NCBI GenBank assembly: GCA_002691205.1 | Contig: NZHD01000009.1 | Coordinates: 21,560-85,559, forward strand | Direction of reading: 5' to 3' | Origin: Deltaproteobacteria bacterium | GTDB lineage: Bacteria; Myxococcota_A; UBA9160; UBA4427 | DNA length: 64,000 nucleotides | Shown: one piece after another, positions 8,911-18,275 of the stretch | Layout of the letters: every line of letters begins with the position of its first letter | How positions within the stretch are numbered: position 1 is the first letter of the stretch | Made by a program: the position numbers and the translations under genes | Notes under the pieces: generated by a model | What the model was told of the DNA's origin: nothing | The model's input: the letters and a program-made list of their open reading frames with translations, nothing else | Database searches by the model: none

Positions 8911-9546
8911 ATGCCGCGCGCCAAAACAGGCCAGATGATCACCGTTCTGGTCGCGATGATTCCCTTGCTCGGCCTCGTTCTCGGCCTACTCACTGGCCGA
9001 CTCGGGGCCGAACCGGTTGAAGCGATCACGCATGAGACGGGGGAGTGGGCATTACGCCTTCTCATCCTCACACTCCTCATTACCCCTCTGCGTCAATTTT
9101 TTGGCTGGAACGCGCTCGCTCCCTACCGACGTACTCTTGGCCTTCTGTGCTTCTTTTATGCGGCACTGCACTTCGCCACCTTTTTAACCTTCGACCTAAG
9201 CTGGCGAATCGATGATCTCCTCACAGAGATCCGAGAGCGTCCATATATTACGGTGGGCTTCTTTTCATTCATGATTCTGTGTGCGCTGGCGATCACTTCG
9301 ACGCGAGGCTGGATCAAAAGGCTCGGCCGATCATGGCTCCGACTCCATCGCCTTGTCTATCTCGCCCTTGTTCTCGCAGTCGTCCACTTCCTCTGGCTGG
9401 TTAAAGTCGACCGTCTCGAACCCTTGGTTTACGCAGCGATCGCCTCCGCGCTCCTGGCATGGAGGCTCCCGCTTCTATTCGGGCGAAGACCCCTCACTTA
9501 TGCCACGCTACGCCGACCGGGGGAAAAAGCCCAAAAATCCGCTTGA
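8911..9546 (+). CDS. msrQ: MsrQ heme-binding membrane subunit of the methionine sulfoxide repair system
   Basis: A 211-residue integral membrane protein with about six hydrophobic helices and the ferric-reductase-like heme-binding layout of MsrQ/YedZ. Landmarks are RQFFGWNALAPYRRTLGLLCFFYAALH (histidine in helix 2-3), WLRLHRLVYLALVLAVVHFLWLVK (two histidines) and TSTRGWIKRLG. It carries electrons from the quinone pool to periplasmic MsrP. It begins directly after the msrP stop, implying co-translation, and has the usual family length. Confidence 0.94.
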   Translation: MPRAKTGQMITVLVAMIPLLGLVLGLLTGRLGAEPVEAITHETGEWALRLLILTLLITPLRQFFGWNALAPYRRTLGLLCFFYAALHFATFLTFDLSWRIDDLLTEIRERPYITVGFFSFMILCALAITSTRGWIKRLGRSWLRLHRLVYLALVLAVVHFLWLVKVDRLEPLVYAAIASALLAWRLPLLFGRRPLTYATLRRPGEKAQKSA

Positions 9547-9582
9547 CCATCTTTAACACCCTAATTCATTGAGGCGACCGAC

Positions 9583-10833
9583 GTGAGCAGCGACGAAAAC
9601 ACAGGTTCTGGCGAAACTCCAGAGAACAAGATCGAAACCCACCCTGCAAAAGAGGCCTCCGGAAGTTACGAATCCGAGATCCAGCGCATGCATGTCGGGG
9701 GACGAGAGTTTGTTCTCGTGGGTACGGCTCACATTTCCCAACAATCGGTGGATCTCGTTCGACAGGTCATTGAAGGGGAACGCCCTGATAGTGTCTGCGT
9801 CGAACTCGATCCTCAGCGCTTTGAAGCGCTGTCAAAAGAGCAGAGCTTTCAGGCACAGGACCTCCGAACCATTATCCGCAACAAACAACTCGCCGCTCTC
9901 ATGATGAATCTTATGCTCGCCAGCTACCAAAAACGCTTAGGCATGAAGCTCGGAGTAACGCCCGGGAGTGAGTTGCTTGAAGCCACTCGCGCGGCCGAGG
10001 AGTTGAACATTCCGTTGAGCTTATGCGATCGAGATATCCGAATCACCTTAAGAAGAGCTTGGGGCTCGCTGTCTTTTTGGCGCAAAGGCGCAATGATTTC
10101 GAGCGTCTTCGCCAGCGCCTTTGATAATCCGGAAATCAGCGAAGAGGAACTCGCTCGCATTCGACAGCAGGACGTTTTGTCGGAACTCATGAAAGAGCTT
10201 GGCGAGACCATGCCGCAACTCAAAAACGCTCTCATCGACGAACGTGACCTTTACCTCGCACAAAAAATCCGAGCCGCAGAAGGCCAGAAAATTGTGGCCG
10301 TGGTGGGTGCAGGACACATCGAGGGAATGTCGGCCGCCATTGCGGCTGATAAAGAAATTGACCTCTCGGACATTGAGGAAATTCCAACCACCTCGGGCCT
10401 ATGGAAGGGAATTGGATGGGCCATCCCGGCCCTAATCCTGAGCTCAATCCTCTGGATTGGGTGGAGTCAAGGCTTTACCCAGGCTGGACACAACGCCCTA
10501 TATTGGTTTGTGGCGAACGCCGTCCCCACTGGGATTGGCGCAGCCCTGGCGCTGGGCCACCCACTCACGGTGGCTGCCTCCTTTTTCGCGGCGCCCTTCA
10601 CTAGCCTGACACCCGTCATCGGAGCCGGCTACGTGGCGGCTTTTGTTCAAGTCTGGTTTATGCCTCCCACCGTTCAGGAAATCCAGAACGTGGGAGAGGA
10701 GATGGGCACACCGATGAACTGGTGGCGAAACCATTTGCTCAGAATTCTGCTCGTCTTCATCCTGACCACCCTGGGGAGCGTCATCGGAACCTGGGTGGGC
10801 GGCGTCGAGGTCGTGAGCAACTTATTCGAATAG
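9583..10833 (+). CDS. TraB-domain membrane protein (TraB/PrgY type)
   Basis: This 416-residue protein starts at GTG with GAGG upstream. Residues ~35-260 form a TraB/Tiki-like domain: VGTAHISQQSVDLVR, then VELDPQRFEAL, and later VAVVGAGHIEGM. The conserved GTAH and GxGH elements are those of the TraB/PrgY/GumN group, proposed to be metal-dependent proteases or pheromone-shutdown proteins. The C-terminal ~150 residues have three to four hydrophobic helices, as in PrgY-type members. The first ~30 residues are polar and probably disordered. Biological substrate unknown. Confidence 0.85.
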   Translation: MSSDENTGSGETPENKIETHPAKEASGSYESEIQRMHVGGREFVLVGTAHISQQSVDLVRQVIEGERPDSVCVELDPQRFEALSKEQSFQAQDLRTIIRNKQLAALMMNLMLASYQKRLGMKLGVTPGSELLEATRAAEELNIPLSLCDRDIRITLRRAWGSLSFWRKGAMISSVFASAFDNPEISEEELARIRQQDVLSELMKELGETMPQLKNALIDERDLYLAQKIRAAEGQKIVAVVGAGHIEGMSAAIAADKEIDLSDIEEIPTTSGLWKGIGWAIPALILSSILWIGWSQGFTQAGHNALYWFVANAVPTGIGAALALGHPLTVAASFFAAPFTSLTPVIGAGYVAAFVQVWFMPPTVQEIQNVGEEMGTPMNWWRNHLLRILLVFILTTLGSVIGTWVGGVEVVSNLFE

Positions 10834-10915
10834 CTCCTTTGCGCGTCCACGTTTTTAAACCCATTCGTGGCCCGGGCGAGCTGAATCCGCTGGAAATCAG
10901 AGCTAGCCTTCAGCT

Positions 10916-12652
10916 ATGTCCATGCCGTTTGCGATCGGCGACCCGATCGGCCCTCTTTTAACTCTTTCTGCCGTAATCCTCGTAGGTGTCGCCTGCGGGG
11001 CCGGAGCTCGCCGGCTCGGGCTTCCCAGCGTAACGGGCCAGATCATCGCCGGTCTGGCGATGGGGCAAGCAGGGCTCGCCGTCTTCTCTCCGGAGGACCT
11101 TCACGGCCTGGAGCCCCTCACACACCTCGCGCTGGGACTCATCGCAGTCACCGTGGGCGCCCACCTGAACCTGCAGCGACTTCGCAATGCGGAGAGGAGA
11201 CTCTTTTACCTTCTCTTAACGGAATCGGTCATCACTCCCGTCATTGTCTTTGCGGCACTCTTCCTGCTCCCCTCCAGCTCTGCTCGCCTCGCTTTGTTGC
11301 TCGCAACCATTTCGATCGCCACCGCGCCCGCAACAATCGTGGCCATTGTGAAAGAAACGCGCTCAAAAGGCGTCTTTGTCAAAACGCTTGTGGCCGCAGT
11401 CGCTCTCAATAACATGGCCTGCATCGTGCTTTTTGAGATCGCTCGAAACGTAAGCACCACGATCTGGGGATCCGCCGACGGATCTGTCCCTCTTGGGAGT
11501 GGAGTCGCCGAAAGCGCCCTCGCCGAACTGATGGTCTCAGTGGCCATTGGTGGAGGCGTTGCCATCGCGATGGATCGTTTTGCGCGCTTCGCCATCCATC
11601 GTGACAACCTCACCACCGGAGCCGTTCTCGCACTCATTTTCACAACAGGGCTAGCCACCGCATTAGACACCTCACCCCTGCTCGCCTGCCTTGTCTTGGG
11701 CATGGTTCAAACCAATATCACTCGAACTCGCAGCCACCTTGTCGACTCTGTCTTTGCCGATTTCGAGCCGACGATTCTCGCTATCTTCTTCACCCTGGCC
11801 GGTCTCCATCTGACCACCGAGCATCTCGGTACAGCGAGCCTTCTCGCCGTGGCCTACTTCGTAGCTCGAGCGGTGGGGAAATTCTTTGCAGCCGACCTGG
11901 CAATGCGTCTCGCCCATGCCACCGAACGCGTCCGAAAGCACCTAGGCATCGCTTTGGTTCCTCAAGCCGGCGTAGCGGTGGGACTCGTGATCGTCATCCA
12001 AAACGATCCGGCCTTCAGCGACATCGCTGGGCTGCTCAGCGCAATTGTTCTGTCCGTTGTGATGGTCAACGAAATCATCGGCCCTCTGCTCACGCGCTTC
12101 GCGCTCAGCCGAGCCGGCGAAATTGGAAAAGACCGCCTTCGATTAATCGATTTCCTCCAAGAGGAAAATATCGTCACCCACTTCAGTGCCGATTCCAAGC
12201 AGGACGCCATCCTGAAGCTCACAGACCGACTGATTCGGAGCCATGGCCTCCATGATATCGACCGAGACGTGCTCACGGCCAGCATCTTGGATCGCGAAAA
12301 CCAGACCTCCACCTGCCTAGGGGGCGGGCTCTCTGTCCCTCACGGCATCCTTCCCGAGGGATATCCCATGGTCGGCGTCATGGCCCTCTCTCAAGAGGGC
12401 TTAAACTTCGACACGCCCGATGGTCAGCCTGTCCACTGCATGGTTCTTCTGGGCACCTCTCCCGACGAGCGAGACCGACATCTCCAAGTCCTCGCCAGCC
12501 TCGCCCGAACCATCGGAATGGGCGTTGAACTGCAGGATCGGCTCTTTAACGCCAAGAGCGCCGCACATGCATATGAGATCCTTCACGGGGAGGAGTCAGA
12601 GGACTTCAACTACTTCCTAGAAGCGCCCACTGGGCCAACCGCCAAGACGTGA
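10916..12652 (+). CDS. CPA2-type cation/proton antiporter with C-terminal PTS EIIA-like domain
   Basis: A 578-residue protein. Residues ~10-400 form a sodium/hydrogen exchanger domain of the CPA2/KefB-like type with about twelve hydrophobic helices (start GARRLGLPSVTGQIIAGLAMG; internal APATIVAIVKETRSKG). Residues ~425-560 are a fructose/nitrogen-type PTS EIIA domain, with the phospho-acceptor histidine His476 in GLSVPHGI and DRENQTSTCLGGG just before it. The fusion suggests that transport is gated by phosphorylation or a carbon/nitrogen signal. No TrkA-N/RCK domain is present. The ATG pair at 10916/10922 leaves the exact start open. It stands alone between traB-like and thyA. Confidence 0.9.
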   Translation: MSMPFAIGDPIGPLLTLSAVILVGVACGAGARRLGLPSVTGQIIAGLAMGQAGLAVFSPEDLHGLEPLTHLALGLIAVTVGAHLNLQRLRNAERRLFYLLLTESVITPVIVFAALFLLPSSSARLALLLATISIATAPATIVAIVKETRSKGVFVKTLVAAVALNNMACIVLFEIARNVSTTIWGSADGSVPLGSGVAESALAELMVSVAIGGGVAIAMDRFARFAIHRDNLTTGAVLALIFTTGLATALDTSPLLACLVLGMVQTNITRTRSHLVDSVFADFEPTILAIFFTLAGLHLTTEHLGTASLLAVAYFVARAVGKFFAADLAMRLAHATERVRKHLGIALVPQAGVAVGLVIVIQNDPAFSDIAGLLSAIVLSVVMVNEIIGPLLTRFALSRAGEIGKDRLRLIDFLQEENIVTHFSADSKQDAILKLTDRLIRSHGLHDIDRDVLTASILDRENQTSTCLGGGLSVPHGILPEGYPMVGVMALSQEGLNFDTPDGQPVHCMVLLGTSPDERDRHLQVLASLARTIGMGVELQDRLFNAKSAAHAYEILHGEESEDFNYFLEAPTGPTAKT

Positions 12653-12753
12653 ATCTGCTTAGGAGCTAAAGCCCCATACGCTCCGCCGTGGTAGAATTTC
12701 GCTTGCGCTCCCCCGGGCTAAATAGAAAAGGCTGACTCAGAAGCGGACAACAA

Positions 12754-12768
12754 AGCCCCATTGGGGCT
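12754..12768 (+). terminator. Small GC hairpin upstream of thyA
   Basis: AGCCCC and GGGGCT pair around a three-base loop, followed by GTCTTG. It lies between the antiporter stop and the thyA start and could be a weak terminator or attenuator; there is no proper T-run. Confidence 0.35.
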
Positions 12769-12812
12769 GTCTTGATTCAAGCCCAATCATACAAGGGAGA
12801 GCCTGAAAGCCC

Positions 12813-13613
12813 ATGCGAGAGTATCTAGAACTGCTTGAAAGAGTCCTTGAAGAGGGAGCCTCTAAATCCGACCGCACGGGGACGGGCACGGTGAGCCTCT
12901 TTGGGGCCCAACTCCGCTTTAACCTGCAACGGGGCTTTCCCTTAGTAACCTCCAAGAAAGTCCACTTTAAGAGCGTGGCTCACGAACTTCTTTGGTTTAT
13001 TTCTGGAGACTCAAACATCCGGTACCTCCAAGAGAACGGAGTCAGCATCTGGGATGAATGGGCCGACGAGGACGGAAACCTAGGTCCCGTGTATGGGAGT
13101 CAGTGGCGGTCTTGGCCCACCCCGACCGGATCCTCGAAAAGCGTCGACCAGTTGGCTGAAGTGATTGAACAAATTCGGACCAATCCCGACTCTCGCCGAA
13201 TGATCGTGAGCGCTTGGAACGTGGCTGAAGTGCCCAATATGAAACTCCCGCCCTGCCATTTGCTGTTCCAATTTAACGTGACCCATGGAAAGCTCTCTTG
13301 CAGCATGTATCAAAGAAGCTGCGATCTCTTCCTTGGCCTGCCGTTTAACATTGCTTCCTACGCGCTGCTCGTACAGATGCTGGCCCAAGCGACCAACCTG
13401 CAACCCGGCGAACTCATTATCTCCATCGGGGATGCTCACATTTACTCCAACCATATAGAGCAAGTTAAAACCCAACTGCTTAGAGAACCTCGAGCCCTCC
13501 CGACCCTTCGGCTCGACCCTTCGATCAAATCGGTCTTCGACTTTCGCTACGAACACTTCCTTCTCGAAGGCTACGACCCTCACCCTCGAATTGCCGCTCC
13601 CATCGCGGTCTGA
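12813..13613 (+). CDS. thyA: Thymidylate synthase
   Basis: A 266-residue ThyA, close to the 264 of E. coli. It has DRTGTGT.SLFG at the N-terminus (folate/phosphate Arg), the catalytic Cys148 in [10 protein letters not shown], the RRM phosphate-binding segment in [10 protein letters not shown], and [20 protein letters not shown]. It methylates dUMP to dTMP with methylene-tetrahydrofolate, yielding dihydrofolate. AGGGAG precedes the ATG. folA begins three bases after the stop, so the dihydrofolate produced is recycled by the neighbouring product; the pair is a classical operon. Confidence 0.98.
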   Translation: MREYLELLERVLEEGASKSDRTGTGTVSLFGAQLRFNLQRGFPLVTSKKVHFKSVAHELLWFISGDSNIRYLQENGVSIWDEWADEDGNLGPVYGSQWRSWPTPTGSSKSVDQLAEVIEQIRTNPDSRRMIVSAWNVAEVPNMKLPPCHLLFQFNVTHGKLSCSMYQRSCDLFLGLPFNIASYALLVQMLAQATNLQPGELIISIGDAHIYSNHIEQVKTQLLREPRALPTLRLDPSIKSVFDFRYEHFLLEGYDPHPRIAAPIAV

Positions 13614-13616
13614 TCG

Positions 13617-14126
13617 ATGCGTCTATCGATCGTCGTCGCCGCCTCAGAAAACAATGTGATCGGGTCCTCCGGTGGGATCCCATGGCGTCTGCGCGACGAT
13701 CAGCTCTTTTTTAAGAACCTGACTTTGAACCATTGCATTCTCATGGGCCGCAAAACCCATGAATCCATCGGCCGACTCCTGCCCGGTCGAACCACCATTA
13801 TCCTGTCTCAGCGCGAGGCCTATTCGGTCCCAGGCGCCCATGTGGCCTACGACCTAAACGCGGCCGAAGAAATCGCTCTCGCTCTCGGGGAGGAGGAACT
13901 CTTCGTCGTTGGGGGCGAAGGGATCTACGCCCTTGCGCTTCCCCACGCCCAGCGCCTTTACCTCACCCGAGTCCACACTCATATAGAGGGAGACGTATCG
14001 TTGCCCGCCCCTCTCAATCTCGCTGAGGCCAACTTTCGGTGTCTCAAATCCGAGCCGCATGAAAAGGATGAACGCAACGAGTACGCCTACACGTTCGAGA
14101 CCTGGGAGCGACACCAAAAAGACTGA
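13617..14126 (+). CDS. folA: Dihydrofolate reductase
   Basis: A 169-residue DHFR with the N-terminal SIVVAASENNVIGSSGGIPWRLRDD (folate-site Asp in the WRLRDD helix), the NADPH-binding LMGRKTHESIGRLLPGRTTIILSQ, and VVGGEGIYALAL. It regenerates tetrahydrofolate for thymidylate and C1 metabolism. It starts three bases after thyA and has a weak ribosome site of its own, so translation is probably coupled. The next gene converges on it. Confidence 0.98.
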   Translation: MRLSIVVAASENNVIGSSGGIPWRLRDDQLFFKNLTLNHCILMGRKTHESIGRLLPGRTTIILSQREAYSVPGAHVAYDLNAAEEIALALGEEELFVVGGEGIYALALPHAQRLYLTRVHTHIEGDVSLPAPLNLAEANFRCLKSEPHEKDERNEYAYTFETWERHQKD

Positions 14127-14166
14127 GGTGACGATCCCTCTTCCCCTTTGATCTCAGGCTTGCCCC

Positions 14167-14646
14167 TCAACCAAAGCTCAATCCACATTCAGCACATTCC
14201 ATGGCTTCCACCGGAAGAACCGCACCGCACGCGGGACAAGCCTCATCGCCCTGGGCATCTGGAGCCGCCTCCAACTCAAGAGGCGCAAAAAGAAGCCGGT
14301 CGATGGAACGAGCGGCCTCAAGGTCTTCTGATTTCACCCAGGTGCCGTAGAGGTCTTCGCCGCCGAAACGACGCGGATCGATCCCGCCTTCTGACTCGCT
14401 GCGCCGGTCGGGCTCGACTCGATGAGGGATGGCCCCCTCTCCAAGTTTTTCCGACAAGGCGCGCGTCCACGGAAGCGGGCCCACGCGGACACAGTTCAAC
14501 TCTGCGATCTCAGGAAAAGCCTCGGGAGCTACAGGCTCTGGGCGTTCACTCGGAGAAACGAGGCCCACATGGCAATCGGGGCACTCGTTCACACTCAGCG
14601 TGAATTCCCCCTCGCAAAGGGGACAAATCCGATACTCATGTTCCAT
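14167..14646 (-). CDS. Zinc-ribbon protein with DUF2007-like middle domain, unknown function
   Basis: A longer frame reaches 14697, but the ATG at 14646 has AGGAG upstream and starts directly before the first zinc ribbon, giving 159 residues. CPLCEGEF..CPDCHVG forms an N-terminal four-cysteine ribbon. The middle (~50-125) has VRVGPLPWTRALSEKLGEGAIPHRVE and YGTWVKSEDLEAARSI, resembling the DUF2007 'signal transducing' fold. CPACGAVLP..CAECGLSFG closes with a second ribbon. The likely role is a regulatory or scaffold protein binding metal and perhaps nucleic acid; the function is not known. It is divergent from hslO. Confidence 0.75.
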   Translation of the reverse strand: MEHEYRICPLCEGEFTLSVNECPDCHVGLVSPSERPEPVAPEAFPEIAELNCVRVGPLPWTRALSEKLGEGAIPHRVEPDRRSESEGGIDPRRFGGEDLYGTWVKSEDLEAARSIDRLLFAPLELEAAPDAQGDEACPACGAVLPVEAMECAECGLSFG

Positions 14647-14741
14647 CTTAAACTCCTGGAGTCCAGTCTTCGTTAGGGTGGCACACTCGGGCCCCAAACA
14701 CCTGAATGAGACCCCCGCTTCTTTAAAAGGAGAGATACGGC

Positions 14742-14747
14742 TATAAT
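14742..14747 (+). promoter_or_regulatory. Consensus -10 box (TATAAT) just before hslO
   Basis: TATAAT stands nine bases upstream of the hslO GTG, so a transcript started from it would begin at or next to the start codon. No convincing -35 is visible 17 bp upstream. Confidence 0.4.
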
Positions 14748-14755
14748 GGAGTCCT

Positions 14756-15688
14756 GTGACTTCTCAATCTGAACAGCCCGACATGGAAGCCAGTGCGCGC
14801 CCCGCTGAACTGGTTCGCACAATCTCCCAACAGGGAGGCATCTCGGTCAGAGTCTTGATTGGGAGCAATCTCATCGCCTGGGCCATGGCTTTACGAGACC
14901 TCGCCCCGACGGCCGCGAATGCGCTAGGACGGACTTTAATGGGCACTGTCTTGATCGCCGTCGGTGCAGCCGAGCGCTCAGAAGACGAGCCCGGAGAAAA
15001 TGTTCAAGTTCAGCTGCGTGGAAACGGACCTCTTGGAAGCATCGTGGCCATCTCAGATGCCGAGGGCCGAGTTCGAGGCACTGTTTCTGAGCCCGACGTT
15101 GACCTTCAATTGGCCGATGGGACGCCCGATGTAGCCCGCGCCATCGGGCTGGGTACGCTCACCGTCGTCCGCCACCGACCGGGCTGGGGCGAACCCTACT
15201 CGGGGAACGTGCCCCTCACCAGCGGCGAGGTCGCTGAAGACCTCACCCTCTACCTCACCGAGAGCGAGCAGATCCCATCCGCCATGGGGCTGGGCGTGGC
15301 GATGGCCGACGACCGAACCGCGGTGCTGGGGGCTGGATTTCTTGTGCAAATTCTTCCGGGAGCCACCGACGAGGAAGTGGCCCAGGCCGAGGCCAATGTG
15401 AAGGCCCTTCCCAACCTCTCAGAACTCATCTTGCAAGGAGCGACCGGAGATGACCTTCTTGATGACCTCTTGAGAGGCCTCGGGGGCCGGGAGCGCCATT
15501 ACTCTCAGCCTATCTTCCACTGCCCTTGTGACGGAGAACGCGCTTTACGCACTCTCGGGCTACTGGAACGAAGCACGCTTGAAGAGATCGTGGACAACCA
15601 GGAAACACAAGAAGTGCGTTGTCATTTTTGCGGGCAAAGATACGAATTCGGCGCCTCTCAGATTACGACCCTTCTTCCGCGCACATAA
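14756..15688 (+). CDS. hslO: Hsp33 redox-regulated chaperone
   Basis: A 310-residue Hsp33. The N-terminal substrate-binding domain includes LGRTLMGTVLI, VQVQLRGNGPLGSIVAISD and GRVRGTVSEP. The C-terminal zinc redox switch has Cys256-x-Cys258 (HCPCDGER) and Cys289-x-x-Cys292 (CHFCGQR), separated by 30 residues as usual. Oxidation releases zinc, unfolds this domain and activates holdase function. It starts at GTG, which sits immediately behind a TATAAT box, hinting at a leaderless message. A tail-anchored protein follows 52 bp downstream. Confidence 0.96.
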   Translation: MTSQSEQPDMEASARPAELVRTISQQGGISVRVLIGSNLIAWAMALRDLAPTAANALGRTLMGTVLIAVGAAERSEDEPGENVQVQLRGNGPLGSIVAISDAEGRVRGTVSEPDVDLQLADGTPDVARAIGLGTLTVVRHRPGWGEPYSGNVPLTSGEVAEDLTLYLTESEQIPSAMGLGVAMADDRTAVLGAGFLVQILPGATDEEVAQAEANVKALPNLSELILQGATGDDLLDDLLRGLGGRERHYSQPIFHCPCDGERALRTLGLLERSTLEEIVDNQETQEVRCHFCGQRYEFGASQITTLLPRT

Positions 15689-15740
15689 CGGGCGTGGGCG
15701 CGCGCCGACCGCTAGTCTGCAGGCGCCGAGGGGAACAAAC

Positions 15741-16355
15741 GTGGCCGAACAAAGTCAAGCACACCAAACAGACTCTGAATCAGGTCGAGGCGGCTCTCAA
15801 GGCCAAGCGCCTATGCTTTCTCGCTACACGCGCCTCGCGAGCCCCCAGCCAACAAGCCGCCCGCCTGCCATGGATGTTGACTCTCGAGAAGTCCCAGCCG
15901 AACAAGGTCCAGAGAAGATTTCTCCGGTGGAGCGCCTTCCAACCCATCCAAAACCGGCTTCTCAGGAGCTCAAAAGAAGCTCTTTTTGGAAGCGGATCGC
16001 TCTGCCTTTTAAGCAAAAAGATCCACGAGAAGCCCAAGATCCGGTGGCAGCTCCTGCGCCTCTTTCGCTTGAGCCTGTCCTGAACCGGATTCTCGCGCTT
16101 GAAAAGCAGCTGTCCGCCAATCAGAGCGCCACTGAAATTCGATTGGAGCAGGTCGAAGAAAACCTGACGCGTCTTTGGGAGACCCAAGACGAATTGGCCC
16201 AAACGGAGCTTCGTGAGCGTTTGGCGGTGCTCCAGGCCAATCAGGAGGAAATTGCGGATGCCCTCCACACCACCGGCCGAAACCTCATTTTACTCACCAG
16301 CACCGTCGCCGCCGCGCTGGCCGGCGGCGTTCTTGCGGTCGTTTTTCTCCTCTAA
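15741..16355 (+). CDS. Coiled-coil protein with a C-terminal membrane anchor
   Basis: The open frame runs back into hslO, but the GTG at 15741 follows GAGGGG and begins right where hslO has ended, giving 204 residues. Residues ~1-110 are polar, Pro/Ser/Glu-rich and probably disordered. Residues ~115-180 form a coiled coil (RILALEKQLSANQ, IRLEQVEENLTRLWETQ, LRERLAVLQANQEEI). Residues ~183-204 are one hydrophobic helix ending at the C-terminus, so it is tail-anchored with the bulk in the cytoplasm. No family recognised; a scaffold or cell-division/envelope factor is possible. It sits between hslO and ahcY. Confidence 0.65.
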   Translation: MAEQSQAHQTDSESGRGGSQGQAPMLSRYTRLASPQPTSRPPAMDVDSREVPAEQGPEKISPVERLPTHPKPASQELKRSSFWKRIALPFKQKDPREAQDPVAAPAPLSLEPVLNRILALEKQLSANQSATEIRLEQVEENLTRLWETQDELAQTELRERLAVLQANQEEIADALHTTGRNLILLTSTVAAALAGGVLAVVFLL

Positions 16356-16519
16356 GAACCCACCTTGGAGAACCTGCAGGCTTCTCGCTCTCAGAAGCTG
16401 AAATTCAGCTTGACAGGGCCAGATCTGCTGGAACACTCTATCCGCATAAACGAATGCTTTCATGCGCTGGAGCTGTCTAGCGCGTCTGAAGATCCATTCA
16501 TAAGCCCAAGGGGAAACAC

Positions 16520-17971
16520 GTGAGTTCACTGGCCCAACTGCCCTTCAAAGTCGCCGACCTTAACGAAGCCGAATTCGGCCGCAAAGAGATCGGACTCGCC
16601 GAACATGAAATGCCTGGTTTGATGGCCCTCAGAGAGCGCTACGCCGGTCAGCGCCCTCTTGAAGGGGCTCGAATTATGGGCAGTCTGCATATGACCGTCC
16701 AGACGGCCGTTCTCATCGAGACCCTGACCGACCTGGGGGCCGATGTCCGCTGGGTGAGCTGCAACATCTTTTCGACACAAGACCACGCGGCTGCCGCCGT
16801 GGCGGTGGGACCCAACGGAACCGTGGACGCGCCAGCCGGGATTGCCGTTTACGCCTGGAAGGGCGAGACCCTAGAAGAGTATTGGGACTGCACCGAAGCG
16901 GCCCTCATGTGGCCCGATGGAGGCGGCCCTGAGTTGATCGTCGACGACGGTGGGGATGCGACCCTGTTGGTTCACAAAGCGGCGGAGTTTGAGGACGCGG
17001 GCAAGATCCCGAGCTTCAATTCCGAAACCGATGCCGAGGAATGGGGTGTCATCCTAGGCCTCATCGAACGCACCCTCGAGGAGAACCCCGGCCTCTGGAC
17101 GAAGATCGCCGCGGGCATGCGAGGCGTATCCGAAGAAACCACCACCGGCGTGCACCGGCTCTACCAAATGGCAGAAAAGGGAGAGCTCCTCTTCCCGGCC
17201 ATCAATGTCAACGACTCGGTGACCAAGAGCAAGTTTGACAATGTCTACGGCTGCCGACACAGCCTTCCAGATGGCCTGATGCGAGCGAGTGACGTGATGC
17301 TTGGGGGCAAAGTGGCCGTGATCTGCGGCTTTGGCGAAGTCGGGAAAGGCTCCGCTCAAAGTCTGCGCGGTCAGGGATGCCGTGTCATTGTCACCGAAAT
17401 TGATCCGATTTGTGCCCTTCAAGCGTCGATGGAAGGTTACGAAGTCACAACCCTTGAAGATGTTGTGGAAACCGCAGACATTTTCATAACCACCACTGGC
17501 AACTTTGACATCATCAAGGCCGAGCACATGGTTCGGATGAAAGACAAAGCCATTGTCGGCAACATCGGCCATTTCGACAACGAGATCGACATGGCGGGTT
17601 TGAAGAAGATTGAGGGAGTTGAGTGCATCAACATCAAACCTCAGTACGACCAATGGGTCTTCCCGGACGGCCACAGCGTCATGGTGTTGGCTGAGGGACG
17701 CCTCCTGAACCTCGGATGCGCCACCGGTCACCCTTCCTTTGTGATGAGTGCTTCGTTTACTAATCAGGTTCTCGCACAACTCGAACTCCATCTGAATGAC
17801 GGCCAATACGAAAACGCGGTCTACATGCTGCCCAAGCACCTAGACGAAGAGGTGGCTCGACTTCACCTCGACCAGCTTGGGGTCAAACTCACTCAGCTCA
17901 CACCTGAGCAAAGCGAGTACCTCGACATTCCGGTCGAAGGGCCTTACAAGCCAGAGCATTATCGCTACTAG
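16520..17971 (+). CDS. ahcY: S-adenosylhomocysteine hydrolase
   Basis: A 483-residue AhcY, including the insertion common in bacterial forms. Landmarks are [34 protein letters not shown] (active site), the NAD-binding Rossmann motif [22 protein letters not shown] (residues ~270-290), [12 protein letters not shown], and the C-terminal YKPEHYRY whose Lys/Tyr reach into the partner's NAD site. It cleaves SAH to adenosine and homocysteine, removing inhibition of methyltransferases. The GTG start follows AAGGGG. No SAH riboswitch consensus is visible upstream. A strong terminator follows the stop. Confidence 0.98.
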   Translation: MSSLAQLPFKVADLNEAEFGRKEIGLAEHEMPGLMALRERYAGQRPLEGARIMGSLHMTVQTAVLIETLTDLGADVRWVSCNIFSTQDHAAAAVAVGPNGTVDAPAGIAVYAWKGETLEEYWDCTEAALMWPDGGGPELIVDDGGDATLLVHKAAEFEDAGKIPSFNSETDAEEWGVILGLIERTLEENPGLWTKIAAGMRGVSEETTTGVHRLYQMAEKGELLFPAINVNDSVTKSKFDNVYGCRHSLPDGLMRASDVMLGGKVAVICGFGEVGKGSAQSLRGQGCRVIVTEIDPICALQASMEGYEVTTLEDVVETADIFITTTGNFDIIKAEHMVRMKDKAIVGNIGHFDNEIDMAGLKKIEGVECINIKPQYDQWVFPDGHSVMVLAEGRLLNLGCATGHPSFVMSASFTNQVLAQLELHLNDGQYENAVYMLPKHLDEEVARLHLDQLGVKLTQLTPEQSEYLDIPVEGPYKPEHYRY

Positions 17972-17996
17972 ACTACGATCGGCGCAGAAACATACG

Positions 17997-18032
17997 AAAA
18001 AGGGCTCAAATCACACGATTTGGGCCCTTTTT
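17997..18032 (+). terminator. Strong intrinsic terminator after ahcY
   Basis: A 16-bp stem (arms 17997-18012 and 18017-18032, one G-U wobble) closes a four-base ACAC loop. The A-run at its 5' foot and T-run at its 3' foot make it usable from both strands, 25 bp after the ahcY stop. Confidence 0.93.
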
Positions 18033-18098
18033 CATTATTCCGGGTTTCCTTATCACTCACGAATTCTGCCAGATCCACCTATGTACAAAGCATTCGAT

Positions 18099-18275
18099 CT
18101 ATTCCGTATCCATTCTAGATTGCGGGTGAGAACGTTCCAAGCCTTCGTCCACTCCAGACGGAAAGATCTCCTCCTCAAAATAGGCTGCGAAATCTTTTTC
18201 AACGATCTTTCGATAAACCGCCCAAACCGATTTTGCAACCTCACTCTCCATAACACCCATCTTGAGCCGAATCAT
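18099..18275 (-). pseudogene. Orphan coding-like stretch, 58 codons from an ATG, open further upstream
   Basis: The ATG at 18275 opens 58 codons (MIRLKMGVMESEVAK.. ending ..SRMDTE) with a protein-like composition. The frame continues upstream without a stop to about 18400 and still looks coding (..GVRQEGVDETVDLQNKLGF), but has no start codon there before it runs into the end of the lipoprotein gene. This suggests the 3' remnant of a larger gene or a frameshifted one; a small intact protein from 18275 is the alternative, though its ribosome site is poor. No family recognised. The bidirectional terminator of ahcY lies just beyond its stop. Confidence 0.3.

Noticed and set aside
15528..15740. 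N-terminal extension of the tail-anchored protein into hslO
   Set aside because: The extension is out of frame with hslO motifs, which are clear, and the GTG at 15741 has its own ribosome site.
16356..16519. Possible SAH riboswitch upstream of ahcY
   Set aside because: I looked for the conserved GGCGC/GCC core and did not find it; the leader has no convincing pseudoknot elements.
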